A DNA stretch of 64,000 bases from Selaginella moellendorffii (GCF_000143415.4 NW_003314270.1:1890290-1954289), one strand, 5' to 3'; numbered from the stretch's first letter, positions 31,255 through 41,100 are shown. Notes: generated by a model not told the origin, from the sequence alone. Program-made: numbers and translations.

Positions 31255-31820
31255 TCCGTTATTCTTCCTCTCAGCTGTGAGCATCGCGGTGGATGCTTGG
31301 AGACTGGCCTTAACCGGGCGAGTTTAGTAGGGTGGTGCACGAGGATTTGAGCAATTACGATCCAGAAGGTAGAGAAAACTTCGCCATTCGCATGCTCTGA
31401 TCTAATTAACGTAGCTGCCGCTCCAGGCGCTTGGCCTGTTCTTGTCGTCGAGTTTGTGGATCACATGTACAGGTAACACACTGTAGTTCTCTTGCTGGAA
31501 AAGAATGGCCGTCCTCACAAAATCCTCCTGCTTTCAGAAGCTCGTCATGCTCTTGCATTGCGGAAGCCTGCGTTTGCGATCCGAGTGCAGTGCTGAGCTC
31601 TTCGGAAGTTTTGGATGCTACCTCTCAATTGAACCGAGCGAATACACTACCAGGCAAGAAAACTCGCTACCAATATGATGCCTAAAGATCTATCTCTCTT
31701 CACAGGTATGGCTGCTACCGCCGGTAGTAAGAGGCGGAGGAAAGACGAACGACGAGGTGTTTTTGTCGCGGCATTTGAAGCGTCTACTGCTGGAGAAACT
31801 TCTGCTCATGTCCTCCGGTG
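31255..31820 (+). pseudogene. DCN1-like pseudogene (module B)
   Basis: Homologous to exons 5-8 of the gene at 22357. Exons 1-4 are missing. About 116 bp of exon 5, from TTAACCGGGCG to GAGTTTAGTAGGG, is deleted. The last three exons and their splice sites (including the GC donor at CCAGGCAAG) remain, with a 4-bp loss near 31744 (AAAGACGAACGAC). Confidence 0.85.
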
Positions 31821-32060
31821 GATTTTGACAGATGAAAGCTTTGTAGTAGAGAAATTCTTTTCAATGTATAGTGGTGCCCAAGCGAGCGATGATTCTTTTT
31901 CCGCATAGTATTCTTGTGACCGAGAAACACGTGACAATAATGATCTAGACTCTATTCAAGTCAAAGTCTGGAGTCCTAACAACTCTCTATATTTCTTGGC
32001 TAGCAAGTTAGGACGAAGTATATAATGTGTGCCCTGAGAATTTCTTTCATTTGTTTTGGA

Positions 32061-32285
32061 ATGGCAGCAGGTGGAAACAGCATCAAGATGGACGAGCAAC
32101 AAAAGGTTGCAAAGGTCGATTGTTTTGGATGGATGAGACAATGGAAATTCAAAGTAGCAAACAAGGTGGAGAATTCGCAAGATTGGAGCAAGACTATGGA
32201 AAGCAGCAGTGAGTCAAAGAAAAAGAAAAAGGATGCAATTGTCGTTCCTCACTTCTCTTCCTCGCCAAGACTTCCACTCCTGTAA
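32061..32285 (+). CDS. Small CFGW-family protein, copy a (module B)
   Basis: A 74-aa ORF: MAAGGNSIKMDEQQ, VDCFGWMRQWKFK, KKKKKDAIVVPHF and a SSSPRLPLL end. It has the complete family tail that module A lacks, and differs from the module C copy (46510) by about one residue (N for S after KVA). No signal peptide; strongly basic. Function unknown. Confidence 0.55.
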   Translation: MAAGGNSIKMDEQQKVAKVDCFGWMRQWKFKVANKVENSQDWSKTMESSSESKKKKKDAIVVPHFSSSPRLPLL

Positions 32286-32640
32286 TAGTAGAGAAAAGCT
32301 TCCAGATTGTTTGTTCTCCCTCCAAATATCTTCTCTGTTTTAAGATCTGGTACTCAGGATAAGTTGGTCAAGCTAGGATGAATGAGCAGCATCGTATCCA
32401 TTTCCAGGACACTTCGTTTGCATGCCGAGTCATTTCTTGGTTTGCACGGAAAGTTTTTTGGACAAGGATTGAAATCAGGAATTCGCAGCAACAGAGCGTA
32501 GAAAATCTAATTCAGCCTTCACGCACGAAGACTATATCCTTTGTTCTCTCAAATTTGTGACTGGCTCAATGGAGTTAGTGCTTTGGATGGAGGAGTAGTC
32601 AACCCACAATCTGAGTCCTGTTGATTGCCCTCACAATATC

Positions 32641-32814
32641 CAGAAGCTCGTCGTTCTCTTGCATCGCGGAAGCCTTCCGAGTGCCGTGATGAGCTCTTCG
32701 GAAGTTTTGGATGCTACCTACCGAGAGGCAGAGGAAAGACACGAACGACGAGGTGTCTTTGTCGCGGCATTTGAAGCGTCTACTACTAGAGAAACCTCTG
32801 CTCATGGGTTTTGA
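32641..32814 (+). pseudogene. Deleted DCN1-like 3' exon fusion (module B)
   Basis: Same fused-exon relic as at 24243-24416, with identical deletion end points, so the deletion predates duplication of the module. Confidence 0.75.
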
Positions 32815-32900
32815 TAACAAGACAATAATATGAAGCGAATTTTTTTTCCACTGTTGTAATCTAGACTCTATTCAAATACAAAACGATCATTGATTTTGGA

Positions 32901-32975
32901 ATGGCAGCAGGAGTTCAAGGTGGAAACACGGACGAGCAACAAGAGGTTGCAACGAGACAATGGAAATTGAAATAA
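32901..32975 (+). pseudogene. CFGW copy b, early stop (module B)
   Basis: Starts MAAGVQGGNTDEQQ as at 24504, but TTGAAATAAG brings a stop after 24 codons. The downstream homology continues without frame. Confidence 0.6.
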
Positions 32976-33563
32976 GTAGCAAGCAATGTGAGCAAGACTA
33001 TGAAAAGTAGCAGTGAGATGCAATTGTCACTTCTCTAGACTTCCACTCCTGTAATAGGCTTCTAAATTTTTTATTTTTTGTAATGAAAATAAATCTGTCA
33101 TCTTGAACATTTGAATCTGTTCTAAATTTTGGTAGTCCATTTCGTGTGAGGGATGTGATCCTCCCAAAAGCATGGAAATTTAAGATATCTCGATTGAATA
33201 CTGGACGTTAATCTTTTCAATCACATTAAAATTCCAATTAAAACTGTACGTGATAATTTTGCCCTTTGAAACTTTCAAGATATGTCATAACGTCACATCC
33301 CAACACATTCCAGGATACTTCATTTGCATGCCGAGTCTTTTGCTTGGTGTGCAAGGAAAGTCCCGTGGAAAGCTGGGATATAAAACACAGAGGATAGGAA
33401 GCTTCACCGTCAAGAATATAAAACATAGAGGATGGGAAGCTTCAGTGTCAAGAACTCGTAGCGACACAGTGTAGAAAATATAATTCCAGGCTCCAGGCTC
33501 CAGGCACCAAAGCAATTCTGCAAATTCTTCATTGTCGATTCTCCATATTGTGATTGGAAACCC

Positions 33564-33785
33564 ATGGCTCAAGTTCATGCTGCGGAGTTGAAGGGCAATC
33601 AACAGGACCTCAGTCCTAACAAGCGCATGGGTTGTTTTGGATGGAGGAGTAGCAGCAACAAGACCAGCAAGATCAAGCCCAAGAAGAACGCCCAAGTCTC
33701 AGATGGGAAGATCAAGGAGAGAAAACAAGAACAAGCAATAATTGTTCCATACTTCGCGGCTTCAGCCAGATTGTCAATGCTGTGA
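33564..33785 (+). CDS. Small CFGW-family protein, copy c (module B), intact
   Basis: 73 aa, same length as the copies at 25165 and 47890. Starts MAQVHAAELKGNQQ, has RMGCFGWRSSSNKT and ends AIIVPYFAASARLSML. Against module A it has four replacements (K to N, K to E, H to Y, T to A) and no indel. The upstream flank has a local duplication of about 47 bp giving a second TATAAAAC (about 33380 and 33419). Confidence 0.65.
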   Translation: MAQVHAAELKGNQQDLSPNKRMGCFGWRSSSNKTSKIKPKKNAQVSDGKIKERKQEQAIIVPYFAASARLSML

Positions 33786-33969
33786 CATGGATTTGCACAG
33801 ATTCAAGATTTTTTCCTTTTCGTCTTGAAGAAGCGAACTTGTAATATATTTTGTTGTTTCATGAATTGAAATCAGTCAAAAAAATCTCTTCAATTCATTC
33901 TCAATGATCACAAAAATGCTTGTTATCACTTCGCAGAAGAACTGAGAATGTGGAAAACTTCAGGTTTGA

Positions 33970-34395
33970 GGACATCAGTGACATTCTCTCAGCCGCTCAC
34001 TCACTTTGCCTGGTAGTCTTCAATCTGAGGCGAAGATCAAGGCGTATAATGAGGAAAACTACAAGCAAATCCTCGCATCCAGAGCTTGCAAGGTAAGGCG
34101 TGTTTTCGAGGAGAAACAAATCCTTACTCTCTCTCTCTCTGTCTCACATACACACACAGGCTGTGGAGATTAGCATCCAGCAAGAGCAAGGCTTCACTGA
34201 AACGAGAAATTCTTTTCAATGGTATTCCAGCGAGAATTTGGATAAAAAACAGGGACCTTCTGGAGCGTACGCGCCGGCAGTGGCGGGTATGTTGATGCAG
34301 CAGCCAACGAGGCAGCCCGAGATTGGCTCAACGGTGGATCCAGAGACGCAGAGGATTCGAGAGTTGCGAGCCGCCATCGCCGGCAGGAACTAGGG
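33970..34395 (+). pseudogene. MAT1-like pseudogene (module B)
   Basis: Keeps GAGGACATCAGTGACATTCT, GGCGTATAATGAGGAAAACTA and the last exon (GAGCGTACGCGCCGGCAGTG). The first MAT1 exons and the GTCCAAGGCATCGATGTGGC block are deleted, putting a stop after CTTCAATCTGAGG. The C-terminal half of the last exon is also cut. Confidence 0.8.
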
Positions 34396-34464
34396 ACAAG
34401 CGCATGGATGAAGCTGATGGTTCTAGCTTAAAAGAGTGCTAGCAATTGGAACTAGAAAATCCAT

Positions 34465-34750
34465 ATTAGGGCTTAAAATTTGGAGAGGGCCGCGCGTACG
34501 CGAGCCCTCAACTTCCACAAATTACGACGTCCACTCCTCCACTTTGGGAAGATGGTAGGCCGGCCAAGCCGTAGTGCAATGGGAAGGCCGAACCTAGGCC
34601 ATTGACCTTCATGATCGCCAATAGACCCCGTCCAGGTAAGTATGGATCCTTTCCCATAGCGCTGGGTTATATACTGCTCTTGTGCCCTTATTCCATTCCC
34701 CGGCATGTGGGATAGGGCAAGAATTGGTGCAGCATATCCTTCGTTCATGG
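34465..34750. repeat. GC-rich repeat, copy 1 of 4
   Basis: A block of about 285 bp beginning TTTGGAGAGGGCCGCGCGTA and including CCTCCACTTTGGGAAGATGG, CCCCGTCCAGGTAAGTATGG and GGCATGTGGGATAGGGCAAG. Other copies are at 39405-39600 (deleted), 43355-43640 and 48748-49030. The other three lie at the 3' side of minus-strand PPR sequence; this one has none. Confidence 0.75.
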
Positions 34751-34944
34751 CTCATCGAGACGAGGGAAGAGGAGTTGTCGGGTGAGAAAAAGAGAAGCCT
34801 TCTCTCATCTTCTCTTTTGTATTTTGGGAGCAAAGCTCTCCAAGGAGTAGCAAGAACTTAGATGTGACCTTTACAACAATTGATACTAAGTATCTTGCCC
34901 AAGAGTGGTCGAATGCCCTGCGTTGGCCCTCGATCGTCATAACT

Positions 34945-35045
34945 CTTATAATATGATCTAATTGGCTCGGCCGGATGCCGTATCTGAGCACCCCGCGGTT
35001 CGAACCCATGGCCAGAAGTTAAAAGAGTACCATACCGCCAATATT
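34945..35045. other. tRNA-like segment with A and B boxes
   Basis: On the plus strand TGGCTCGGCCGG (near 34962) is one base off the Pol III A-box consensus and GGTTCGAACCC (near 34997) fits the B box. On the minus strand CTTTTAA sits where a tRNA-Lys(TTT) anticodon loop would be, followed by TGGGTTCGAACC. No full cloverleaf could be drawn. A tRNA relic or a SINE head is possible. Confidence 0.25.
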
Positions 35046-35640
35046 TGTAAAATAATTTTTATTCAAATATATGAAAGTGGCGTGGTCCTTTACGAAACCC
35101 TAGCTCAATTTTGGCACCAACATCAACGAATTTTTTCACCAACAGAATATAACTACCTAAACTTCATTTAATGGTCCAAACCAAGAAAAACTTTGTAATT
35201 TGTTTTGTTGGTAATAGACCGAGTGCCACGCAATATGTATATAATACGGCAGTTGTGGATGTATAGGTTGACTAGCTCCTTCTGCTTCAGCCACTGTTGC
35301 TGGAGAACAGCAGAAATTTGTGGAAAACAGACAATGTGAAAGTTTGTATGGAAGAGAAAAAGCAAACTCTGATCTATCAGATCTTAGAGAAGCAGCGCTG
35401 TGTGTTGTTGTGAACAAGAGCAGCAGCGGCAGCTTCAGTCAATCAAGAGCCATTACCTTCGCTTTGCTTTAGAACCATCTTTTCTTCCAACCTTTGCGGG
35501 GATGAGCTCTTCCTTGAGAGTTATTTTATACACACGGTATAGTTCTAGGCACGCCTAAAGTCCTCGCGCAATACCCTGAAGATTCACCAGTCAAGGAGGT
35601 TGTCAAGGAGGTTTCTTCGATCGAACGGAATTCCAAAGCC
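35046..35640. other. AT-rich spacer
   Basis: No gene, RNA or clear repeat was recognised here. Confidence 0.3.
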
Positions 35641-35649
35641 AGTGATTCC

Positions 35650-36070
35650 CGGTTATTGAGGAAAAAGCTTGAAGATTGAAACAAGGAACTAGAGAACAAA
35701 ACTCTATGAGCGGGATAGTGGAGCGAATTTATAAAACTGAATTGAAGCAAATGGCTCTTAAAGAAATCAATTGAAATCTTTCCTTCTTGTGATCAAGAAC
35801 CTATTTTATAAGAAGCAAGGACACGAGAGAAAAGATCCATTTCTTGTGTTTCTTGCATGTATCTACAGGCATGGTAACTTCGGGTTCTTCCGGTTAGAAT
35901 TCCACTTCTCCCTCCAACTCATAACACATTTTCAGGGTGGCCATTGTAGCTGATTGAGCAGCGCCACAAGTGACCATCTGATTTGTTCGTTACATAAAAA
36001 AATAGTTTCTTGATTCTGAAACTGTTTTTTTCTCTTTCTTAGTAGAATCAGAGTTTATTTATTTGGTTGA
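35650..36070. repeat. Flank shared by both peptide-precursor copies
   Basis: AGATTGAAACAAGGAACTAG, TGGCTCTTAAAGAAAT and TTGTGATCAAGAA recur in order at about 38005-38180, upstream of the second precursor copy on the plus strand. The duplicated unit therefore spans about 35650-36500 and 38000-38750. Confidence 0.7.
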
Positions 36071-36078
36071 TCATGCGT

Positions 36079-36564
36079 TTAACATGGTTTTGTGCAGTGA
36101 ATCGGCGATGATGGCACTGAATCCAGCCGGCCTGCAATTGTGTTACGAGTTGGAGGAGGGCCTGGAATGATCTTTCCATTTGAAGGAGTTCCAGATCTCA
36201 CAGCTTGTTTGGTGTCAATGCTTGGAGGAGATCCATTTTCGAATGCACTAACGTGTTTTGGTCCTGGGTGGATAGGCGAGCTCCTCCGTTTGATCACTGC
36301 TGGGAGTATACTTTCTTTATTCACTGCTGGGTGTATAGGCGAGCTCTTTCCTTTGAGCACTGTTGTCGCTACCGGGATCTCGAGATTGTAAGCCTGCGAG
36401 AGCTGGACCGTGAAATCCTGCAAGAGTTTACGATGATGCCGTGCTCCTGCTTCATCAGCAGAAGAAACGAGAGAAGCAGCGGAAGCTCCAACTTGTTCCT
36501 GGTGGATCTCTCCAGCCAGGAGCAGCAGCAGCAGCAGCAGCTGGAAGATCAGACGAGTCTCCAT
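36079..36564 (-). CDS. Putative secreted proline-rich peptide precursor, copy 1
   Basis: A 161-aa ORF. It begins with a clear signal peptide (METRLIF then eight leucines, encoded by a CTG repeat, then AGE). A middle segment (HHRKLLQDFTVQLSQAYNLE) is followed by basic-flanked, proline-rich repeats: KGKSSPIHPAV, KRRSSPIHPGPKHV and a C-terminal PSSPIHCTK, with SGTPSNGKIIPGPPPTRN between. A secreted precursor with repeated short motifs between basic residues is the layout of plant post-translationally processed peptide hormones. GKIIPGPPPTRN recalls a CLE motif with one residue missing, and SSPIHPGPKH recalls PIP-type motifs. Family not established. Confidence 0.5.
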   Translation of the reverse strand: METRLIFQLLLLLLLLAGEIHQEQVGASAASLVSSADEAGARHHRKLLQDFTVQLSQAYNLEIPVATTVLKGKSSPIHPAVNKESILPAVIKRRSSPIHPGPKHVSAFENGSPPSIDTKQAVRSGTPSNGKIIPGPPPTRNTIAGRLDSVPSSPIHCTKPC

Positions 36565-36747
36565 GCTCCGACACTTCCGAGTGCTTTTGCTTTGATCTCC
36601 TCCAACTCTTCTTCCTGCTCAAATGGGATCGCTTTCTCTCTCCAACTTTTGCTAGACTTCCAGTTCCAATGGGATCGCAACTTTTGCTCTTCCCGTTCCA
36701 ATGGGATCGCTTCTTCTCACTTGGAGATACCCCAGCTTCATTAATGG
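36565..36747. repeat. Short repeats in leader of peptide gene
   Basis: CAATGGGATCGC or AAATGGGATCGC occurs three times within about 110 bp (about 36620-36710), separated by CTTTTGCT-containing units. It lies in the leader between the TATA box and the ATG at 36564. Confidence 0.6.
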
Positions 36748-36755
36748 CTTTTATA
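36748..36755 (-). promoter_or_regulatory. TATA box upstream of peptide precursor copy 1
   Basis: TATAAAAG on the minus strand, about 185 bp before the ATG at 36564. This supports copy 1 being a transcribed gene. Confidence 0.5.
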
Positions 36756-37189
36756 CACGGTTATTCCTCTCCATCCGTCCCGGAAAAACTTTGAAAAATC
36801 ATCCGTCAAAAACACGCTCTTTCGTTTGAACGAGAGTCTCGTTCCCTCCCGGTGAAACAAAAACATTCCTGAACTTTGAATCCTCGCCTACGAACGAAAG
36901 TAACAAGGCGACGTATGGAAGTTGTAGAGCAAAACGGAGAAGTTTCCAGCCCGTGTAAGTCAAGTCCAACTCTCGCTACTTCTTTCCCCGATGCTGCCCA
37001 AAAGATCCGGCTCGTATGGCCGTATGCAGTCTAGGCATATGTCGTCAGCATGGTGTTCCACGTCACTAGGCTCCCGTGCAGTGCTCTGGCCATTTGTGGT
37101 CGCATTCATTGGAACCCTAAAGTTTCATGGTTATTGATCACATTGTTTCTTCCGAGATTTTTGGACAACGAGAATGTGAACGAGGGGGT

Positions 37190-37950
37190 TCTCCACGGGG
37201 TTTGAATCCGTTTGGCGACATCAAGGACGTGACAATGCCCCTGGATCAAGGGACGATGCGACGGCGGCCATGGACAACATGCACAACTCGGAGCTCTTTC
37301 GCAAACTGTTGACGGTGAATTACGCGCAGCCCATGAAGATCAAGGGAAGAGAACAGGGCTGGGCATCTCAACCAAGTGAGTTTTCTCTTCCATTTCCCTT
37401 CTTTCTCGTTTTTTTTTTTTTTTTGCGTTAGATTTCATCTTCATAGAGTATATGGATTTGCTGAAGATTTTTCTTTTAGTTCTTCATTCCTAAACGAAGT
37501 CAGTTGTTTTACTTCTCTTGCCTTTGGTTCACTTGTTTGTCAGTTCTTTCTCTAAACTATTACTTTTCTTCTTGTCTCTTTGATTTTTCTTTGCTATTTG
37601 TTCCACGACAGCTTCGTCTTACCTTGTTGATTTGGAATTCTATCTTTGCAGTTTGGGCCGATGCCGATACATGGTTTGAGCGAAAACAGCGGGAGCTAGA
37701 GATGAAGAAGCTCAAGGCCGAGCAGGATGCCACGGTCAAGGAGGCGCAAGAGGCCGAGAGGAAGAAGCTCTTGGATGCCCTCGAGGGAGAACCGGAAGAG
37801 CCTGAAATTACCATGCCTGTAGATCCTGCAATCTTGCAAGAAACGCAAGAAGTGGAGGTCCTTTGGTATGCTTTCTTTTCTCTCGTGTCCTTGGTCTTTC
37901 CCTTACAGAGCAAAATAGTGTGCAGAAATCTGGAACTGGAGGTAGTTTGA
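37190..37950 (+). pseudogene. Fragment of RRM protein (PPIE-N/ATE1-like)
   Basis: The frame reads NPFGDIKDVTMPLDQG, then after a frame break DDATAAMDNMHNSELFRKLL and TVNYAQPMKIKGREQGWASQ. After an intron (about 37375-37651) it reads VWADADTWFERKQRELEMK. This is the C-terminal half of a plant RRM protein related to the N-terminal part of cyclophilin PPIE (Arabidopsis At1g13690). The RNP2 strand (LYVGGL) and the start are missing, and the RNP1 block (RSFGFVTF) is deleted between LDQG and DDAT. A fragment, probably not functional. Confidence 0.75.
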
Positions 37951-38365
37951 TCTATAAGGAAATCTTTCTAGTTATACAGTGTTGATGTTTTAGGAAAAAA
38001 CAAGATTGAAACAAGGAACTAGAGAAGAAAAATCTATGAGCAGGATAATTGTAAAACTGGATTGAAGCAACCGAACAAAAGTTTGTTTGCGTGGCTCTTA
38101 AAGAAATAGATTGAAAGACAAGAAAGTGGTTTTCTCTCTTTCCTAAGTTCTATAGTCTTGTGATCAAGAAACTATTTTACAAGAAGGATACAAAGCATGC
38201 CCACTTTTTGTGTTTCTTGCATGATCACAGGATCTAGAGGTATGGTAACTTCGGGCTCTTTCTTCCACTTCTCCCTCCATTTGCAGGCCGGCCGATTCAG
38301 TAAGTGACCCTATAAATAAACTGTTTTTCTCTAACAAAGAATCAGAGTTTAGTGTTTAGTGCCGT

Positions 38366-38686
38366 TTAACATGTTTTCGTTTTATTGACGCAATGAATCT
38401 GTGGCCTTGAATGCAGCCAGCCTGCAAATGTGTTACGAGTTGGAGGAGGGCCTGGAACGATCTTTCCATTTGAAGGAGTTCCAGATCTCACAGCTTGTTT
38501 GGTGCCAATGCTTGGAGGAGATCCATTTTCGAATGCACTAACGTGTTTTGGTCCTGGGTGGATAGGCGAGCTCCTCCGTTTGATCACTGCTGGGAGTATA
38601 GGTGAGCTCTTTCCTTTGAGCACTGTTGTCACCACCGGGATCTCGAGATTGTAAGTCTGCGAGAGTTGGACCATGGAATCCTGCAA
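38366..38686 (-). CDS. Putative peptide precursor, copy 2, lacking signal peptide
   Basis: A 106-aa ORF homologous to 36079-36564 from LQ(D)..VQLSQ onward: KGKSSPILPAVIKRRSSPIH, then GPKHVSAFENGSPPSI, then SGTPSNGKIVPGPPPTRN. Compared with copy 1 a 39-bp repeat unit is absent, so one SSPIHP is merged into SSPILPAVIKRRSSPIHP. The signal-peptide exon is not present: homology on the upstream side stops at about 38745 and gives way to an IST1 fragment. Probably a non-secreted relic. Confidence 0.4.
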   Translation of the reverse strand: MQDSMVQLSQTYNLEIPVVTTVLKGKSSPILPAVIKRRSSPIHPGPKHVSAFENGSPPSIGTKQAVRSGTPSNGKIVPGPPPTRNTFAGWLHSRPQIHCVNKTKTC

Positions 38687-38770
38687 GAATTTATGATGAT
38701 GCAGTGCTCGTGCTTCATAAGCAGAAGAAACGAGAGAAGCAGCAGGTTTAATCTCTTATCTCCTCTTTGC

Positions 38771-38900
38771 AGGGAATGTCCTCCGAAGCTCAAGGGGGCC
38801 ATCGCCAGTTTGATTTATGCTGGACCAAGGTGTCCTGATTTGGCAGAGTTGCTAGAGATACAATTGATTTTGTATCTCACATCACCTCCAAAAGGTTGGT
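38771..38900 (+). pseudogene. IST1-family exon fragment
   Basis: Reads CRECPPKLKGAIASLIYAGP RCPDLAELLEIQ, after an acceptor-like CTTTGCAG. This matches the central helix block of IST1 (ESCRT-III regulator of VPS4), family form CPPELKEAISSLIFAAPRCADLPEL. The frame leaves the family right after LEIQ. A single captured or stranded exon. Confidence 0.75.
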
Positions 38901-39404
38901 TTTTTGGCCGTGGATAAACCAGCATTTTAAACTAACATCCTGATGTTGGTTTGGAACGTTGGTTTCATACATGGTCACTCTTGGTTTTTAAGCAATTAAA
39001 ACTATTTGTGTTTTGGAAGGACAAAAATGGGGTGGTTTTATTGCATGTTTAGTTTCTCATTTACAAGGAAAGGATCAACTTTTGAGGGGACAACCTTTTG
39101 GATTCTTTTGAGTTGATTTTTATGCCTCAACTTGTTGATACATTGTTTTATACCATATTCATATTGGTTTATGGGATTTTACATTAGTTTATAAATGGAT
39201 CTTTGTGTTAATTATTAGAAATGATTTTTGATTGAGTTTCAATTTGCATTTAGAACCATTAGAAAAGGTCAAAATTATGTCATAAATTATTTTCCTTGTT
39301 TTTAAGAAGTTTTTAAAAATTGGATGCTTTATTAAGCTTGTTTTTGCATTGACGTCTCACAAGAGGGCATTGTCACAACTTGGGGTCTACTGGAAGATAC
39401 ATCT
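38901..39404. other. AT-rich spacer
   Basis: Very AT-rich (TTTTAT, AATTATT runs). No gene or terminal repeats were recognised. Confidence 0.3.
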
Positions 39405-39600
39405 TATAGGGCTTACAATTCGGAGCATACGCGAGCCCTCAACTTCCACAAATTATGACGTCCACTCCTCCACTTTGGGAAGATGGCAGGCTTCTTTATC
39501 CATAGGACAATTACAACGTTCACTCCTCCAGTTTGGGACGGCCAGTGCTTAATAGAGTAAATATAGTCATTCCACGCTTGGGAGGATATCCTTCGGTCAA
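39405..39600. repeat. GC-rich repeat, copy 2 of 4 (deleted form)
   Basis: Shares GAGCCCTCAACTTCCACAAA and CACTCCTCCACTTTGGGAAG with copy 1 and ends GATATCCTTCGGTCAAAGAC like copy 4, but the central part is replaced. It abuts the 3' end of the intact PPR gene. Confidence 0.7.
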
Positions 39601-39603
39601 AGA

Positions 39604-41100
39604 CTAGCCACGGGTCAAAAGGTCAACATCTTGACCGGCCAGCCCCTTCTCCAGCATGAGATCCACGGCCTCTTGCGGCCGGCCCTCGCGGAAGTAGAGG
39701 CCCGCTACTACCATGAATGGCTCTGCGCAACCGCTGGGATCCAGCCTGACTATCTCCTCCGCCACTCGCCTTGCCCGGGCGCTGTCCCGACGGATCTTAC
39801 ACACGTCGAGGAGCAGCTTCCACGCTGAGGCCGGGGCCACGAACGGCATGCTTGCTGCAAGATCCTCGGCATCTCCCAGCTCTGATCGGCTCGTCAGCAT
39901 TGCCAGGATCGCGCAGTAGTGCTCCACTCTCGGCCGGATGCCGTAGTCCGAGGCCATGTCGCGGATGATCCCCGCCGCATCGTCCAGGCACCCGAGCCAA
40001 GAATGCGCGCTAAGAACCGCCGAGAGGACCACCTGATCCGGCATCAGCTGCCCCGAGCAATTCTCCCAGTGGAAAATCTCCAGCGCTTGCCCCGCGAGAT
40101 TGTTCATGGTGCACCCCTCCATGATAGACGCCCAGGTGACGGTGCTCCTCACCAGCATCGCGTCGAACAGCTCCTTTGCCTCAACCAGGTGCCCGTTACG
40201 GGCATACGCAACGATCAGGGTGTTGCATGCGTCGACAGTCACCCGGGGCAAATTGTCGAAGGCTGTACGGGCCTCCGCCACCATGCCGTGGTCTCCGTAC
40301 GCCCTGATCATGGCCACCCACGTCCCCCGCGTCGTCTCCGGCATCAAGTTGGCGGCCTTGACGCACTCGGCAAGATGCCCTGCCTGGGCATATGCCTGCG
40401 CGAGCGAGTTCCAGCTCCCGGAAGTCCTGGCGGGCATGTAATCGAACAGCTCCTTCGCTGCCGCCACATTTCCTGCCCGAGCGAATGCTGCTAGAACCGC
40501 ATTTGCGGCAATGGAATCCGAGGCTGGGACGCTCTGGAGCATCTCGCTGGCCTCGTCGACCAGGCCGTTTCTCGCGTACGCAATGAGCAGCAAGCTCCAC
40601 CCGAGGGCCTTTTTGTGCGGCATCCAGTTGTAGATCTCGCTCGCCTCCGCCACCTTGCCGTAGCGGGCGTACGCCGCCATCATCTGGATCCACCACGACG
40701 ACTTTGCTCGAGGGAGAGATGAGAAGACCCGCCGGGCATCCTCCAAATGCCCGTTGTTCACGTAGGCCTCAAAGATCGCCCGGTATGCCTCGTTCCTTGG
40801 GTGGCGAATGGCGTCAAACACTTGGCGGGCTTCCTCCACGCCACCCCACTTTCCAAATGCCTGGATCGTCACGTTCTTGAGCTCGCGGTTGTCTCGGGTG
40901 TGAGTTTGCGTGCAGATGATCTCGTATATCCGCCTCACCTCGAGCAAGTTGTCAGCCTCCAAGAGCCTGGTGGTGAGTGCCTCCACCTCGGCCTCTGGGT
41001 TTCCATACAGTCTGTAGATCCTGCGCAGTCGAATTGCTGCGCGTTTTATCCGCCCCTCCTCGCTGAGGGGCTTTCCCATCTTCTTCCGGAAGATCCCCAT
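39604..41100 (-). CDS. PPR protein, intact parent of two decayed copies
   Basis: An intronless 498-aa ORF from ATG 41100 (MGIFRKKMGKPLSEEGRIKR). About a dozen PPR repeats: EARQVFDAIRHPRNEAYRAI, NNGHLEDARRVFSSLP, AAYARYGKVAEASEIYNWMP and others, with PLS-type spacing and a degenerate E-like end (PFVAPASAWKLLLDVC). No DYW domain. It is GC-rich against its AT-rich neighbours. A tRNA-Lys lies 110 bp upstream. Partial copies occur at 43640-44311 and 49030-49473. RNA target unknown. Confidence 0.88.
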   Translation of the reverse strand: MGIFRKKMGKPLSEEGRIKRAAIRLRRIYRLYGNPEAEVEALTTRLLEADNLLEVRRIYEIICTQTHTRDNRELKNVTIQAFGKWGGVEEARQVFDAIRHPRNEAYRAIFEAYVNNGHLEDARRVFSSLPRAKSSWWIQMMAAYARYGKVAEASEIYNWMPHKKALGWSLLLIAYARNGLVDEASEMLQSVPASDSIAANAVLAAFARAGNVAAAKELFDYMPARTSGSWNSLAQAYAQAGHLAECVKAANLMPETTRGTWVAMIRAYGDHGMVAEARTAFDNLPRVTVDACNTLIVAYARNGHLVEAKELFDAMLVRSTVTWASIMEGCTMNNLAGQALEIFHWENCSGQLMPDQVVLSAVLSAHSWLGCLDDAAGIIRDMASDYGIRPRVEHYCAILAMLTSRSELGDAEDLAASMPFVAPASAWKLLLDVCKIRRDSARARRVAEEIVRLDPSGCAEPFMVVAGLYFREGRPQEAVDLMLEKGLAGQDVDLLTRG

